From contig NZ_PQGG01000018.1 in assembly GCF_002915595.1 (NCBI RefSeq), positions 1 to 46,872 of the forward strand: a stretch of DNA of 46,872 bases, written 5' to 3'. The stretch comes from Zhongshania marina (GTDB lineage Bacteria; Pseudomonadota; Gammaproteobacteria; Pseudomonadales; Spongiibacteraceae). How positions within the stretch are numbered: position 1 is the first letter of the stretch; the number at the start of each line of letters is the position of its first letter. This document shows positions 33,417 through 42,745 of the stretch, piece after piece. The notes beneath the pieces were generated by a model. It did not search any database and had not been told where the DNA came from. It saw only the letters and a program-made list of their open reading frames with translations. A program made the translations under genes and the position numbers.

Positions 33417-34202
33417 TTAAAAATTACGATCCTCGGGGTGCAGTAGAGATTTTATTCGTCCTCCGTTTAGTGTCGCAATTAATTCTGTTCGGCTTCTAAC
33501 GCCAAATTTTTGGTAAATTCGTCTAAGATGGTTTTCTATCGTGTAGTTGGACAGCGATAGTGTGCTCGCAATTTGCTTGTTACTTTTGCCTTGCACTATT
33601 TCAAAAACCACCTGCTGTTCCCGTGGGCTTATATCCGGCGCGATATCTTCCATATTATGTAATGATGATTCTGTAATACATTCAGTGCGTAAGGTATTGA
33701 TAGAGCTTTCTAATATATAGTCGCTACTATCGGACATCCAGTCCTCCATTGCAGACAAGGATTGTTCTACGCAAAGATTTTTTCGTTCCTGTAGCATCTG
33801 CATGCCAATGATTAAGTGTAGGTTTTTGCTTAGCCGGTGAATCATGCATGCTGTTTGTCGGTAACCGTAATGGCCAAGCCCTCGCCAATATATATCGCTA
33901 GGGTCTGATTTGGCGGGAAGATTATGCTTTATATCATTTTCCTTTATTTTCACTTTCACGGCGGTGGCATCTAGAGTCTGAGGTTCTGCCATTTTTTGTA
34001 GAAAGGAGTCGACTTTATATAGGCGAAGCCGGTAGTCATCCATGGCTTCAGCTTTGGTATGGCGTTGGTATAAAAAACTAATCGCCTTGTCGTCATTCTG
34101 GCGCTTGTCAAAAATAAAAAGCGATATGCCATCGGCCTTTGAGTGATTTAGCACTCTTTGAGCGTGGCTGTGGTTACTCATTTCAAAATTATTATTATTC
34201 AT
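33417..34202 (-). CDS. LuxR-family transcriptional regulator
   Basis: This 261-residue protein has a C-terminal LuxR helix-turn-helix: ISPREQQVVFEIVQGKSNKQ, then IASTLSLSNYTIENHLRRIY and FGVRSRTELIA (about 190-245). The N-terminal 180 residues show no response-regulator receiver and no clear autoinducer motif, so they probably form an unassigned sensor. It diverges from the TonB-dependent receptor gene over a 370-bp gap that contains two CGGA-type inverted repeats, and is therefore the likely local activator of the 34574-39821 genes. Confidence 0.88.
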   Translation of the reverse strand: MNNNNFEMSNHSHAQRVLNHSKADGISLFIFDKRQNDDKAISFLYQRHTKAEAMDDYRLRLYKVDSFLQKMAEPQTLDATAVKVKIKENDIKHNLPAKSDPSDIYWRGLGHYGYRQTACMIHRLSKNLHLIIGMQMLQERKNLCVEQSLSAMEDWMSDSSDYILESSINTLRTECITESSLHNMEDIAPDISPREQQVVFEIVQGKSNKQIASTLSLSNYTIENHLRRIYQKFGVRSRTELIATLNGGRIKSLLHPEDRNF

Positions 34203-34573
34203 TGCGCAATACCTTTTTATTTGTCTAAGGTTAATTGTCTTAGATTACGCGTCAATACGTACTTATGGCTACATTTGATGTCATTACGGTTGTCGGATTG
34301 ATCCGATAATGACCACTATTTTGCTCCTATTCCGTTAGAGAAAATATGACGGATTTCCGTCTATGTACGTTTTCAGGGCCTATTGCTACCTTAAATGCAG
34401 TCCTGATAAGCGTGAATGTCTGCCAATTAATATAAGTCCATGGCGTCTGAAACCCTAATATTCGGCGAAATAACTCTAATGTAACGCGAGCGAACAATCT
34501 TAGCAGTTCTGTGCGACACGGGCATCTCGTGTGATTTCTACAGGGTCAAACTGCATTAATCTGAGGGTAGTAC
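34203..34573. promoter_or_regulatory. divergent promoter region with two CGGA inverted repeats
   Basis: No gene is supported. tcggat-tg-atccga (34293-34306) and gacgga-tt-tccgtc (34348-34361) are perfect 6-2-6 inverted repeats 55 bp apart, centre to centre. Both contain cgga facing tccg, which suggests binding sites for one dimeric regulator, probably the divergent LuxR protein. Confidence 0.5.
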
Positions 34574-37006
34574 ATGAATAAGTATTTTATTAAACGTCCT
34601 ATTGCCATAGGTATTGCTAGTGTAACAATGTTTGCTACAAATGGTTACGCTGCGTCAGTGCTAGAAGAGATCATAGTTACCGCTAATAAGCGTTCCGAAA
34701 ACATCAATGATGTTGGTTTGTCTATTTCTGCCGTTAGTGGCGATCAAATGTCTGAGCAAAAGCTCAGCTCACTTGAGGAAATCTCGTCGGTGGTGCCAGG
34801 CTTGGTATTTTCGTCTAGCACCTCTAATACGCCCATATTTACTTTGCGTGGTATTGGGTTCAATGAGCAGAGTTTGGGTGCGTATCCCGCAACCAGTTTA
34901 TATATAGATGAAGCGCCGATGCCGTTTCCCGTTCTGGCCAGTCATGCTGCGTATGATTTGGAGCGTGTGGAGGTATTGAAAGGTCCGCAGGGAATTTTGT
35001 TTGGGCAAAACTCTACTGGCGGTGCTATTAACTTTATTTCTGCCAAACCCGGACAAGAGTTTGAGGCGGGCGCTGACGTATCAATAGGTAACTATGCCAG
35101 AAAAGAGCTAAATGGGTTTGTTAGTGGCCCGTTAAGCGACACCGTCGGCGCGAGACTGTCGATGACGTCATTACAGGCAGATGAGTGGCAAAAGAGCTCT
35201 TCTAGAAATGATAAAAATGGTGCGCAGGATTACTTTGCGGGTCGTTTGATTGTCGAATTTAACCCCACTGACCGCTCTGCTTATATGTTTAATATAAACG
35301 CTTGGCAGGATGATAGTGACCCGCAAGCGCAGCAATACATAGCATATAACCCTGCGATCACGGTAGATGGTGCGACAGGTAATCCGCCGGGTACATTGGC
35401 TGCAATTAATGCGCAGAAATTTAGTGCTGAAGATACAGAAGCTGCTGACTGGTCTGCTGATACACCGCCGTCTTCTGCGCGAGACTTTTATCAGCTTGTC
35501 GCGCGTGGCGACTGGGACCTTAGCGATGAAATGACATTAACAGCGTTGACTACCTATCAGGAATTTGAACAAACACAGGATACTGATGGGGATGGTTTGC
35601 CCCTAGTTTTATTTGATTTAGCTGACAGCTATGGCGAAATTGACACTTGGATTAGCGAGATACGTTTGTCCTCGGTTAACGCAAGCACTAAGTGGGTTGT
35701 CGGTGCCAATATCGAGGAAAGTAATACCGCCGAAGATCAAACCCTTAGGTATGTTGACTCTACCAACTACACCGATCAAAACGCCTATATAAATACCAGT
35801 GGAATTTCCTTGGCGCAGGACATTTCAACCTATGCTATGTTCGGCAATCTTGATTACAGCCTAACAGATCAGCTTACTGTCAAGGTCGGTGCGCGATATA
35901 CAGACTCAAGTATTAAGGTGAATAGCTGTAACTACGCGGCGCCAAATATGACAGGCGCCATTGATGCGGGTGACGGCGCAAACACTGCAACCTTATTTAA
36001 TAGTCTTGGTAATGCGCTGGGAACAGTACCTTTCACGCCGATTGGTATTAATGGCTGCTATACGCTTAATAATAATGGTGTTCCTGGTGACCCTTACGTC
36101 GATGAGTTAAGTGAAGATAATGTCTCTTGGCGCCTAGGTGCGGATTATGGTCTTAGTGACGACACACTGGTTTACGTCAATATATCTAAGGGCTATAAGT
36201 CCGGAAGTTATCCCGCTCTCGCAGCCGCAAACTTTTTTCAGTTAGATCCGGTAACTCAGGAATCTGTTCAGGCCTACGAAGTGGGTGTGAAAAGTTCTTT
36301 GATGGACAATAGGGTTCAGCTCAATGGTGCTGCTTTTTACTATGACTACAAAGACAAGCAGTTAAGAACCAAAATCTTAGACCCTATTTTTGGCTTCCTT
36401 GATACTCTGGACAATGTTCCAAAAACTGAAATTTACGGCTTTGAGACAGATATAACCGCGCAGGTAACAGAAGGTCTTCGCTTAACGGCCGCGCTTACCT
36501 ATTTGCAGTCAGAGGTTAAGGATTACAAAGGCGTTAGCTTTACTAGCGAAGCGATTAGAGACGGCAGTGGTGCCTTGGTGTTGGCAACGGGAGAAGAAGA
36601 TTTCTCTGGAGATCCCATCCCGTTTACGCCAGAGCTAACGTACATGCTCGATGCTGAGTATACGATGGTGCTCAGCGGTGGCGCAGAAGTTTACGCCGGT
36701 GTAAATCTTAACGGTCAGTCGGAGTCCGATGCCGCATTTGGTGGTAATCGCTTAAGTTATACACCTTCTCAACAAGCCGGCGGCGCTAGAGCAATCAAAG
36801 ATAAGTTTAATGAGATGGACGCTTACAGTGTTGTTAATGCGCGTATGGGCTACCGTTCCGACGATGGCACATGGCGAGTGACGCTATGGGGCAAGAACAT
36901 CTTTGATGAGTACTACACGACTAACGTCATAGCCTCTTCAGATACCTCAGCTCGCCTTACCGGTCGGTCTAGAACCTTTGGACTAACGGTCGGCTACTCA
37001 TATTGA
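34574..37006 (+). CDS. TonB-dependent outer-membrane receptor
   Basis: This 810-residue receptor has a signal peptide (AIGIASVTMFATNGYA), a TonB box (LEEIIVTANKR, about 31-41), a plug domain with DVGLSISAVSGDQMSEQ and FTLRGIGFNEQS, VEVLKGPQGILFGQNSTGG (about 134-152), and a beta-barrel ending with RTFGLTVGYSY. It resembles the TonB receptors of sphingomonad-like catabolic loci, not siderophore receptors, and no Fur box precedes it. The next three genes and the divergent LuxR regulator suggest uptake of a catabolic substrate. A terminator follows at 37043, so downstream genes may be partly separate. Confidence 0.93.
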   Translation: MNKYFIKRPIAIGIASVTMFATNGYAASVLEEIIVTANKRSENINDVGLSISAVSGDQMSEQKLSSLEEISSVVPGLVFSSSTSNTPIFTLRGIGFNEQSLGAYPATSLYIDEAPMPFPVLASHAAYDLERVEVLKGPQGILFGQNSTGGAINFISAKPGQEFEAGADVSIGNYARKELNGFVSGPLSDTVGARLSMTSLQADEWQKSSSRNDKNGAQDYFAGRLIVEFNPTDRSAYMFNINAWQDDSDPQAQQYIAYNPAITVDGATGNPPGTLAAINAQKFSAEDTEAADWSADTPPSSARDFYQLVARGDWDLSDEMTLTALTTYQEFEQTQDTDGDGLPLVLFDLADSYGEIDTWISEIRLSSVNASTKWVVGANIEESNTAEDQTLRYVDSTNYTDQNAYINTSGISLAQDISTYAMFGNLDYSLTDQLTVKVGARYTDSSIKVNSCNYAAPNMTGAIDAGDGANTATLFNSLGNALGTVPFTPIGINGCYTLNNNGVPGDPYVDELSEDNVSWRLGADYGLSDDTLVYVNISKGYKSGSYPALAAANFFQLDPVTQESVQAYEVGVKSSLMDNRVQLNGAAFYYDYKDKQLRTKILDPIFGFLDTLDNVPKTEIYGFETDITAQVTEGLRLTAALTYLQSEVKDYKGVSFTSEAIRDGSGALVLATGEEDFSGDPIPFTPELTYMLDAEYTMVLSGGAEVYAGVNLNGQSESDAAFGGNRLSYTPSQQAGGARAIKDKFNEMDAYSVVNARMGYRSDDGTWRVTLWGKNIFDEYYTTNVIASSDTSARLTGRSRTFGLTVGYSY

Positions 37007-37042
37007 TACAAACTTAAGTTTAGACCCGGAAGGCCTCCCACT

Positions 37043-37077
37043 GGCGGCGCTCAAATAGTTCGAGTGCCGCCCTTTTT
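37043..37077 (+). terminator. rho-independent terminator after the TonB receptor gene
   Basis: ggcggcgctc (37043-37052) and gagtgccgcc (37062-37071) form a 10-bp stem with one G-T pair, followed by cttttt. It lies 36 bp after the receptor stop. Confidence 0.8.
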
Positions 37078-37115
37078 AACGGCTTCCTTATATACGTTTA
37101 GCGAGGAAACGAATA

Positions 37116-38048
37116 ATGACCGAATATACAACAGAATATCTTAGCGAAAATATAGAACGGTATATTCCAAACCCAGATATTTACAAATGGAATCAAAGTT
37201 ACTATTTCAATTTTTACGACAGAGAGCAAAAGACCGGCGGATTTTTCCGTATTGGCATTCTGGAAAATGTTGGTGAGATAAATTGCTTCGCCATATTCTT
37301 TAAAGACGGCAAGCCTCTGTTTACTCGAATCAATATGAATCTGCCGTATACGGCAGAACGTTTAGATCCTGGTATTACCGTCGCCGGTATCACTATGCGT
37401 GCAACGAAATCCCAACAAACCGCAATCGTTAAAATAGAAACTGATGATTTTAATGCGGAATTGGAGTGGGATTTAATTCACCCTATGGGTGACAGCATTG
37501 CCCTTAGTAAGTGCGGTGAGGGCGATGCCATTGCCAAAGAGCTGACCTATGTTCATCCCGAAGGATTTTGCCGAGTAGTCGGCGACATCCATCTTCGTAC
37601 TGGCGAAACTATTCATATCAACGATAAAGGTTTTCGTGATCTGAGTGTTGGCCCACGAAATTGGACGGGTTTGATTCATTATAGACTCGCTTGGCCTATT
37701 TTCGATAATGGTATTAGCTGCGTCGCAGTACACGGAATTACTACCCACGGTGATAGCTATCAAAAAATATTACATGACGGTGAACGCTGGTTGACCTTAG
37801 AAAAAGTCGAAGAAACCATTACCTATGAAGACGACGATATCGGCTTCAAACATGTGCATTGGAAGGTCTGGGATGAAAACGGCAAGCTCTATGAGTTTAC
37901 GGGTGTTCCGTTATTTCGTTGGCAGTTCCCCTACGACTCATTCATGTTTGTTGAGCAAATGATGGAGTACACCATGGCTGATGGCACCAAAGGTTATGGC
38001 ATGGGAGAAGGCGGATTTAGTTTTCCTTGGCAGGGAAATGGCAACTAA
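37116..38048 (+). CDS. DUF7064-like protein
   Basis: This 310-residue cytoplasmic protein has no signal peptide. It is beta-rich with many Trp, Tyr and His residues (WNQSYYFNFYD; FKHVHWKVWDENGKLYEF; GVPLFRWQFPYDSFMFVEQM). I assign it tentatively to the DUF7064/7065 lipocalin-like group, which often neighbours APH-type phosphotransferases in aromatic or terpenoid loci. No catalytic motif can be named. The spacing of 47 bp to the next gene and the shared theme suggest co-transcription with 38096 and 39258. Confidence 0.7.
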   Translation: MTEYTTEYLSENIERYIPNPDIYKWNQSYYFNFYDREQKTGGFFRIGILENVGEINCFAIFFKDGKPLFTRINMNLPYTAERLDPGITVAGITMRATKSQQTAIVKIETDDFNAELEWDLIHPMGDSIALSKCGEGDAIAKELTYVHPEGFCRVVGDIHLRTGETIHINDKGFRDLSVGPRNWTGLIHYRLAWPIFDNGISCVAVHGITTHGDSYQKILHDGERWLTLEKVEETITYEDDDIGFKHVHWKVWDENGKLYEFTGVPLFRWQFPYDSFMFVEQMMEYTMADGTKGYGMGEGGFSFPWQGNGN

Positions 38049-38095
38049 TAAAGCGGTGAAATCAGGTCTAAGTACCTCAGGCAGGAAGATAGATA

Positions 38096-39268
38096 ATGGA
38101 TACGAAAATAGCAGAAATTAGTAATATGCTCATTGAGCCGCGCATGGTCTATATTCTAGAGCGCAAACTGCGTCGCAGTAAATTTGGCCCCTACAAACCT
38201 AAAACGACGGCGGAAATTGAGCAAAGTTTAAAGCAGTTATTTGAAGCCGAAGGCATGAGCGAGATCGCCATTAGCGGTGTCAAGCGCATGACAGGTGGCG
38301 CGTCTAAAGAACAGTTTCTTTTTCAGTTGCAGCACAGTGGTCTCGATGGTCCTCAAGGCTATGTGCTACGTATGGACCCTCTTGAGGGCATTGTAGAAAC
38401 CTGCCGGTTACGAGAAGCAGAGCTGCTTCGGGCGCTGGCGGGTAGCTTCCCAGTGCCAGAGATCTTAACAGTTGACGCTGAAGGCGACTTGCTGGGAAGC
38501 CCCGGCTTAATCACAGGTTTTGTTTCTGGTGTAACCAAACCTACGAGTTTAGAGGGTCAGAGTGTGTCAGGCATAGGCTCCAGTTATGGGCACTACGCCG
38601 AGCTTATCGCCCCGCAGTTTTTGAATATTTTGGTTAAGCTTCACTCTTGGCAGGGTTGGAGAAATGCAGCGTTGCCGAATTACGTCATACCTAAAGGTAA
38701 CACTGCTGAAGCTGCGTTATACCAAGTTAATTTATGGGCTCAAACATGGCGGCAAGACTGCGTTGAGCCCGTTCCGATGGTGACCTTGACTGAGCAATGG
38801 CTTCGTGAAAATGCGCCGGTATGTGAAGAGCCATGCCTTGTCCATTGTGACTATCGTGTCGGTAACTTTATGTTTGAAGAGCCATCTGGTGAAATCACCA
38901 CCATTCTCGATTGGGAGCTAGCTCACTTTGGCGACTTTCACGAAGATCTTGCATGGATTTTGCAAAAATTGTTTGGCACGTGGAATGCTCAAGGACAATT
39001 TTTGGTGTGTGGCTTAATGGAGAGAGAAAAGTTTATTTCGGAATACCAGCGACTTTCCGGCCGTGAAATTAAGCCGGATGTTTTGCGTTACTACGAAGTA
39101 CTTAATGCGTGGAAGTGCGCGGTGATGGATTTATCCAGTGCCATTATTGCGGGCCAACGTGCAAATAATCACCAAGACCTTCTTATAACATGGTTGGGTT
39201 CAGCCGGTGCTGTGTTTTTAGATCAAATCGAAATGTTGCTAAGAGAGGAGTTGCCAAATGCTGCCTGA
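38096..39268 (+). CDS. APH-family phosphotransferase (ACAD10/11-type)
   Basis: This 390-residue protein has the aminoglycoside-phosphotransferase/choline-kinase fold. MTGGASKEQFLFQL (about 63-76) is the ATP-binding loop, LVHCDYRVGNFMFEE (about 247-261) the catalytic Brenner motif with Asp, and TILDWELAHFGDFHEDLAW (about 269-287) the metal-binding motif. This group includes kinases that phosphorylate hydroxy-acyl-CoA, as in ACAD10/11, so substrate activation after uptake is plausible. It ends inside the next gene (11-bp overlap). Antibiotic resistance is unlikely given the context. Confidence 0.88.
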   Translation: MDTKIAEISNMLIEPRMVYILERKLRRSKFGPYKPKTTAEIEQSLKQLFEAEGMSEIAISGVKRMTGGASKEQFLFQLQHSGLDGPQGYVLRMDPLEGIVETCRLREAELLRALAGSFPVPEILTVDAEGDLLGSPGLITGFVSGVTKPTSLEGQSVSGIGSSYGHYAELIAPQFLNILVKLHSWQGWRNAALPNYVIPKGNTAEAALYQVNLWAQTWRQDCVEPVPMVTLTEQWLRENAPVCEEPCLVHCDYRVGNFMFEEPSGEITTILDWELAHFGDFHEDLAWILQKLFGTWNAQGQFLVCGLMEREKFISEYQRLSGREIKPDVLRYYEVLNAWKCAVMDLSSAIIAGQRANNHQDLLITWLGSAGAVFLDQIEMLLREELPNAA

Positions 39269-39821
39269 TATTTCTAACAGAATTAATAATCTCAGCAAGG
39301 CATTGGAAACGGTAATTATGCCGGCGATTCCTACCGAAAATAGTTTTGCCGCCGAGCAAGCCGCACTGATGCTTGGTCATCTAAAAATGCTTGATCAGCA
39401 ATGGGATTTTGCCTATTTGTATGAGAAAGGTTCATTCGACAATATGCTCGCGCTGGCAGCTAGGCTTGAGCAGCTAGCGTTGGGTGGCAGTGAAAGTAAA
39501 GCTGCTGCAGTACAATTAGGCGCACTGCTAGCTTCGCTGCCAGAGATACTTCCTCTTACGGTAAATACTGTTAACGACCTGACCAAAAGTTTAGGTGTTG
39601 CCGTTGATAAACTGATTGTTGCCGCATATAAAGATGGCAGTGCTGAGTTTAAAGCCGCGATGCTCAATAGTATCCTTGATTACAATCATATTCAGTGTAC
39701 GAGAGAGCGAACGTGGTTTAAGGCTAATAACCTCGACCCTGATGTGAGGGGCTTGCCGTCAATGGATGAGATGCTAAATTCAAAGGAATTTAGTTATTTT
39801 TCGGTAAGTGACGCTAAGTAA
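39258..39821 (+). CDS. unknown helical protein, coupled to the phosphotransferase
   Basis: This 187-residue, mostly helical protein has no signal and no motif I recognise. It has an N-terminal helix (INNLSKALETVIMPAIP), Leu/Ala-rich helices (LAARLEQLALGG; VQLGALLASLPEILPL) and a C-terminal segment with CTRERTWFKANNLDPD. Its start lies 11 bp before the kinase gene's stop, which signals coupled translation and stoichiometric partnership, perhaps as an accessory subunit or substrate carrier. Similar small proteins appear next to APH-type kinases in catabolic loci, but I cannot name a family. Confidence 0.75.
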   Translation: MLPDISNRINNLSKALETVIMPAIPTENSFAAEQAALMLGHLKMLDQQWDFAYLYEKGSFDNMLALAARLEQLALGGSESKAAAVQLGALLASLPEILPLTVNTVNDLTKSLGVAVDKLIVAAYKDGSAEFKAAMLNSILDYNHIQCTRERTWFKANNLDPDVRGLPSMDEMLNSKEFSYFSVSDAK

Positions 39822-39862
39822 TTGGGGGAATTGATTATTGTAAAATTAGCTAGCAAGAGAAG

Positions 39863-39886
39863 TATAGGGGGCAGTTGCCCCCTATA
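39863..39886. terminator. bidirectional hairpin between convergent genes
   Basis: tatagggggca-gt-tgccccctata is a perfect 11-bp inverted repeat with a two-base centre, flanked by A/T-rich sequence and lying between the convergent genes ending at 39821 and 39944. Confidence 0.65.
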
Positions 39887-39943
39887 TCGACGTACTACTT
39901 TTAATACTTTGAGTTAATGCGTCTTTCAGTAGTGAGTATTAAT

Positions 39944-40678
39944 TTAGAAGCTGTAAACCACCGTTATGGCAGTTTCACGGTCTAAATGCACAGTGTCATT
40001 AGGCACAATTTCATTGTATTCCATGGTGTAGCTGATCTTTAAACCCAGACCACCGACAATTTTGGTTTTCAATGATGTGATCGATTTTGAAACGGTATTT
40101 TCATCGCCGCTCTCTACCGTCAGTTTTTGTTCGAAGGTCGCGGTTTCAGACAGCGCCCAAGCAAAGTCGGTAGACATACGCAAAATCGCTTCGGTAATTT
40201 GGCCGTCGCCGGCATCGCTGGCGGTTTCAAATTCGCTTACACGAACACCGGGGCCGACTTCGGCGTCCCATGTTAGTTTTTCGTTTTTCAATAATCGACG
40301 ACCGTAACCGCCAGCCACAGTAGCCTGATAGACAAAACCGCTAAAGCGGTCTTTATCGCCGGATACATAGCCAAAGGTATAATTAAATTCGCTGAAATCG
40401 TAAGCGAGACGGTTGCTAATAAAATAACGCTCGGCAGATCGTACGCCGGTAGTTTCGCTATTTTGTGCTTCGGCTGCGACGTCGTAAGTCCATTGGCCAT
40501 TGCTGCGCTTGGCATTTGCTTTGCCTATAACACTGGATTCTTCGGTATTACCTTCTTGTTGGTAGTAGCCGAATTCTACATCGCCTTTCCAAAGTTTAGT
40601 CGCTGCGTCTTGGGCAAATGCGCTATTTGCCGCCACGGTGGCAGCAATGGCGACCAGAGTGTTTTGAAGATGCTTCAT
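39944..40678 (-). CDS. DUF481 (YdiY-like) outer-membrane protein
   Basis: This 244-residue protein has a signal peptide (TLVAIAATVAANSAFAQ) and a DUF481/YdiY-type beta-barrel: KGDVEFGYYQQEGNTEESSV near 30-49, RYFISNRLAYDFSEFNYTFG near 83-102, VAGGYGRRLL, and a final strand TAITVVYSF ending in Phe. Family members are induced by salt or acid in enterobacteria; the function is unclear. It is a monocistronic gene between a hairpin terminator and the mscS gene. Confidence 0.87.
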   Translation of the reverse strand: MKHLQNTLVAIAATVAANSAFAQDAATKLWKGDVEFGYYQQEGNTEESSVIGKANAKRSNGQWTYDVAAEAQNSETTGVRSAERYFISNRLAYDFSEFNYTFGYVSGDKDRFSGFVYQATVAGGYGRRLLKNEKLTWDAEVGPGVRVSEFETASDAGDGQITEAILRMSTDFAWALSETATFEQKLTVESGDENTVSKSITSLKTKIVGGLGLKISYTMEYNEIVPNDTVHLDRETAITVVYSF

Positions 40679-40750
40679 TGTTTTCCTTACTTAAGTATTA
40701 ATAAAACTATGTATCACAGAGCGCAGTTGCGCTCTGCTTTTGCCAAATAA

Positions 40751-41575
40751 TTAGTCTTCCTTGTGAAAGTGCACGTCCATTTGTGGGTAAGGTATGCCCA
40801 CACCGGCAGCGTCAAATTCATTTTTAATGTCTTCGGTTAGTTTCCACCGTGTTGGCCAATAGTCCGCCGTTGCGACCCAAGGACGACAGATTAAGTTTAC
40901 AGAGGAGTCGCCTAGTTCAGATACCGCAATGGTGGGTGCGGGATCTTTAAGGATACGTTCATCGGCCTCAACTAGTTTTTTCAGTATGTCTTTAGCAACG
41001 CGCATATCCGCGTCATAAGAAATGCCAACGATTAAATCAATACGACGGCGGGGCATCACGCTGTAGTTAGTGATGGCGTCTGACATGACTTGTGAGTTGG
41101 GGATCACAATGCGTTTGTAATCGCCAGTTAGCAATATGGTGGAAAACAGGCTGATGCTTTCTACTGTGCCAGAGCAGCCGCCCGCATCAACCCAGTCGCC
41201 AACGCGGCAGGGACGAAAAGCAATAAGCAGTACACCAGCGGCGAAGTTGGCCAAAGAACCTTGTAATGCTAAACCGACGGCTAAACCGGCGGCACCCAAG
41301 GCAGCAATGACGGAGGCGGTTTGAATGCCAGCGTGGCCCAATGCCGGTATGGCAACCAAGGCAAAGAGAATGCAAAACACCAATTTAACAATGAAGTTGG
41401 TAAGAGTGGCATCAATACTTCGCTTTGCCATTGCTGTGCGAACTAGTCCAGAGGCAAATTTAGCGATCCAGTAGCCGACCAGTAACATGGTTAACGCGGT
41501 GGCGGCGCGGAGACCGATGGCGGCTGCATCTGGCGCGTATTGTGCGATTAATTCTTGTATTGCTTTGGAGTCCAT
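40751..41575 (-). CDS. mscS: small-conductance mechanosensitive channel MscS
   Basis: This 274-residue inner-membrane channel opens under membrane tension to release solutes in osmotic downshock. It has three helices: LRAATALTMLLVGYWIAKFA (about 22-41), FIVKLVFCILFALVAIPALG (about 61-80), and the Ala/Gly-rich pore helix ASVIAALGAAGLAVGLALQG followed by SLANFAAGVLLIAFRPCRVGD (about 87-127). The beta domain and a C-terminal cytoplasmic cage domain follow. The length is close to the E. coli protein (286). The ATG is preceded by a ggtaga sequence. Confidence 0.93.
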   Translation of the reverse strand: MDSKAIQELIAQYAPDAAAIGLRAATALTMLLVGYWIAKFASGLVRTAMAKRSIDATLTNFIVKLVFCILFALVAIPALGHAGIQTASVIAALGAAGLAVGLALQGSLANFAAGVLLIAFRPCRVGDWVDAGGCSGTVESISLFSTILLTGDYKRIVIPNSQVMSDAITNYSVMPRRRIDLIVGISYDADMRVAKDILKKLVEADERILKDPAPTIAVSELGDSSVNLICRPWVATADYWPTRWKLTEDIKNEFDAAGVGIPYPQMDVHFHKED

Positions 41576-41754
41576 AAATATCTACCCGTGATGGAGTGTT
41601 TGGGATGAATGTGAAGTTTGCTACGCAAATTGATGATCAGCGGATGAAATCAGCACAATTATAAACATGGAGAGGGCGCCAACCACAATGGCAGCAGGCC
41701 TAAATGGCCTGCTTGCGGGCTTGCTTAATGGATGGTGGATAGAGCGTTGCGCAA

Positions 41755-42549
41755 TTAGAACGGCCAGGTCGTCGACTCTGCGCCGCCGTCAACTTCGATG
41801 ATTTTACCGGTGACCCAACGCGCCGCAGGTGAGGCTAGATACAGTGCCGCGGCGGCGATATCTTGTGGTTCACCCAGTGATTTCATCGGGGTGAGAGCGG
41901 TCATTTTTTCTTGTACCTCGTCATTAAGGTACTGCGCTAATGCCTCGGTAAGTATGGTGCCAGGCGAAATGCCGTTTACGCGAATGGCGGGGGCGAAGTC
42001 TGCCGCAAGCAGTTTGGTTAATTGCTCAAGAGCGGCTTTTGCGGTGCCGTAACTGCTAAATCCCGCTTGTGAATAACGTGAGGAGGCAGAAATAATATTG
42101 ATTACCTTGCCCTTGTTCTGCACTAAATAGGGGTGGCAGAGGCGGGTGAGGTTAAAGGCGCTGGTGACATTGAAATTAAAATCGCGATTAAAGGTTTTCG
42201 CCGTGGTCTTGAGGGGATCATTGGGATAAGCCCCGCCAGCATTGTTAATCAATATACTGATTTTGCCAAAGGCTTCGGTGCTTTGACTCACTAGCGCGTC
42301 AAGGGCGCTTTCGTCGCTTACATCGCAGGTCAGGGCAATGGCATTTGCAGTGCTGTTTGGGTGGTGTTCGCGCAGAGCAGCATTGCACAGAGCGGCAGTT
42401 TCGTCGATGTCGGCTTGGGTTCTTGCGGCGCAAACAAGTGATGCGCCGGCTTCGGCAAAGGCAATGGCGATGGCGCGGCCAATGCCGCGTCCGGCACCGC
42501 TGACTAAGGCTACTTCACCGTCGAGTGAAAATAATTGCTGAATGCTCAT
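41755..42549 (-). CDS. short-chain dehydrogenase/reductase
   Basis: This 264-residue oxidoreductase is a classical SDR. The coenzyme motif is VSGAGRGIGRAIAIAFAEAG (about 16-35), followed by ILINNAGGAY (about 98-107). The catalytic Ser is in IISASSRYSQ and the Tyr-x3-Lys in SSYGTAKAAL (about 167-176). The C-terminus ITGKIIEVDGG-like VTGKIIEVDGGAEST is typical. It likely uses NAD(P)H on a hydroxyl or keto substrate. Arg at the start of the glycine loop favours NADP. It stands alone; gcaggcc/ggcctgc (41694-41712) after its stop may be a weak terminator. Confidence 0.9.
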   Translation of the reverse strand: MSIQQLFSLDGEVALVSGAGRGIGRAIAIAFAEAGASLVCAARTQADIDETAALCNAALREHHPNSTANAIALTCDVSDESALDALVSQSTEAFGKISILINNAGGAYPNDPLKTTAKTFNRDFNFNVTSAFNLTRLCHPYLVQNKGKVINIISASSRYSQAGFSSYGTAKAALEQLTKLLAADFAPAIRVNGISPGTILTEALAQYLNDEVQEKMTALTPMKSLGEPQDIAAAALYLASPAARWVTGKIIEVDGGAESTTWPF

Positions 42550-42692
42550 GGAATTATCCTAGTCCTGATGATGTTGTTATTTTGATTTTCAGTCTCCTTA
42601 GTGGCACTGCTGTGGTCAATGACTAAAGCGGTCGTTGCAATGACGTTTTAGGTGCAGGCAAATGCAAAATTAGTGGGTGTAAAGTCTTTTAA

Positions 42693-42707
42693 TGATAATC
42701 ATTATCA
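42693..42707. promoter_or_regulatory. Fur box
   Basis: TGATAAT-C-ATTATCA is a perfect 7-1-7 Fur consensus. It lies 39 bp before the ATG at 42746, covering the likely promoter, and should repress that gene when iron is plentiful. Confidence 0.88.
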
Positions 42708-42745
42708 TCTAGTATCTCCTGCATAGAAAATATCAGGAGGTGAAT

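Noticed and set aside
31744-34518. Shared 12-mer ttctgtgcgaca upstream of 32018 and 34574
   Set aside because: A 12-base repeat is expected many times by chance in a window of this size, and no symmetry or spacing supports a site.
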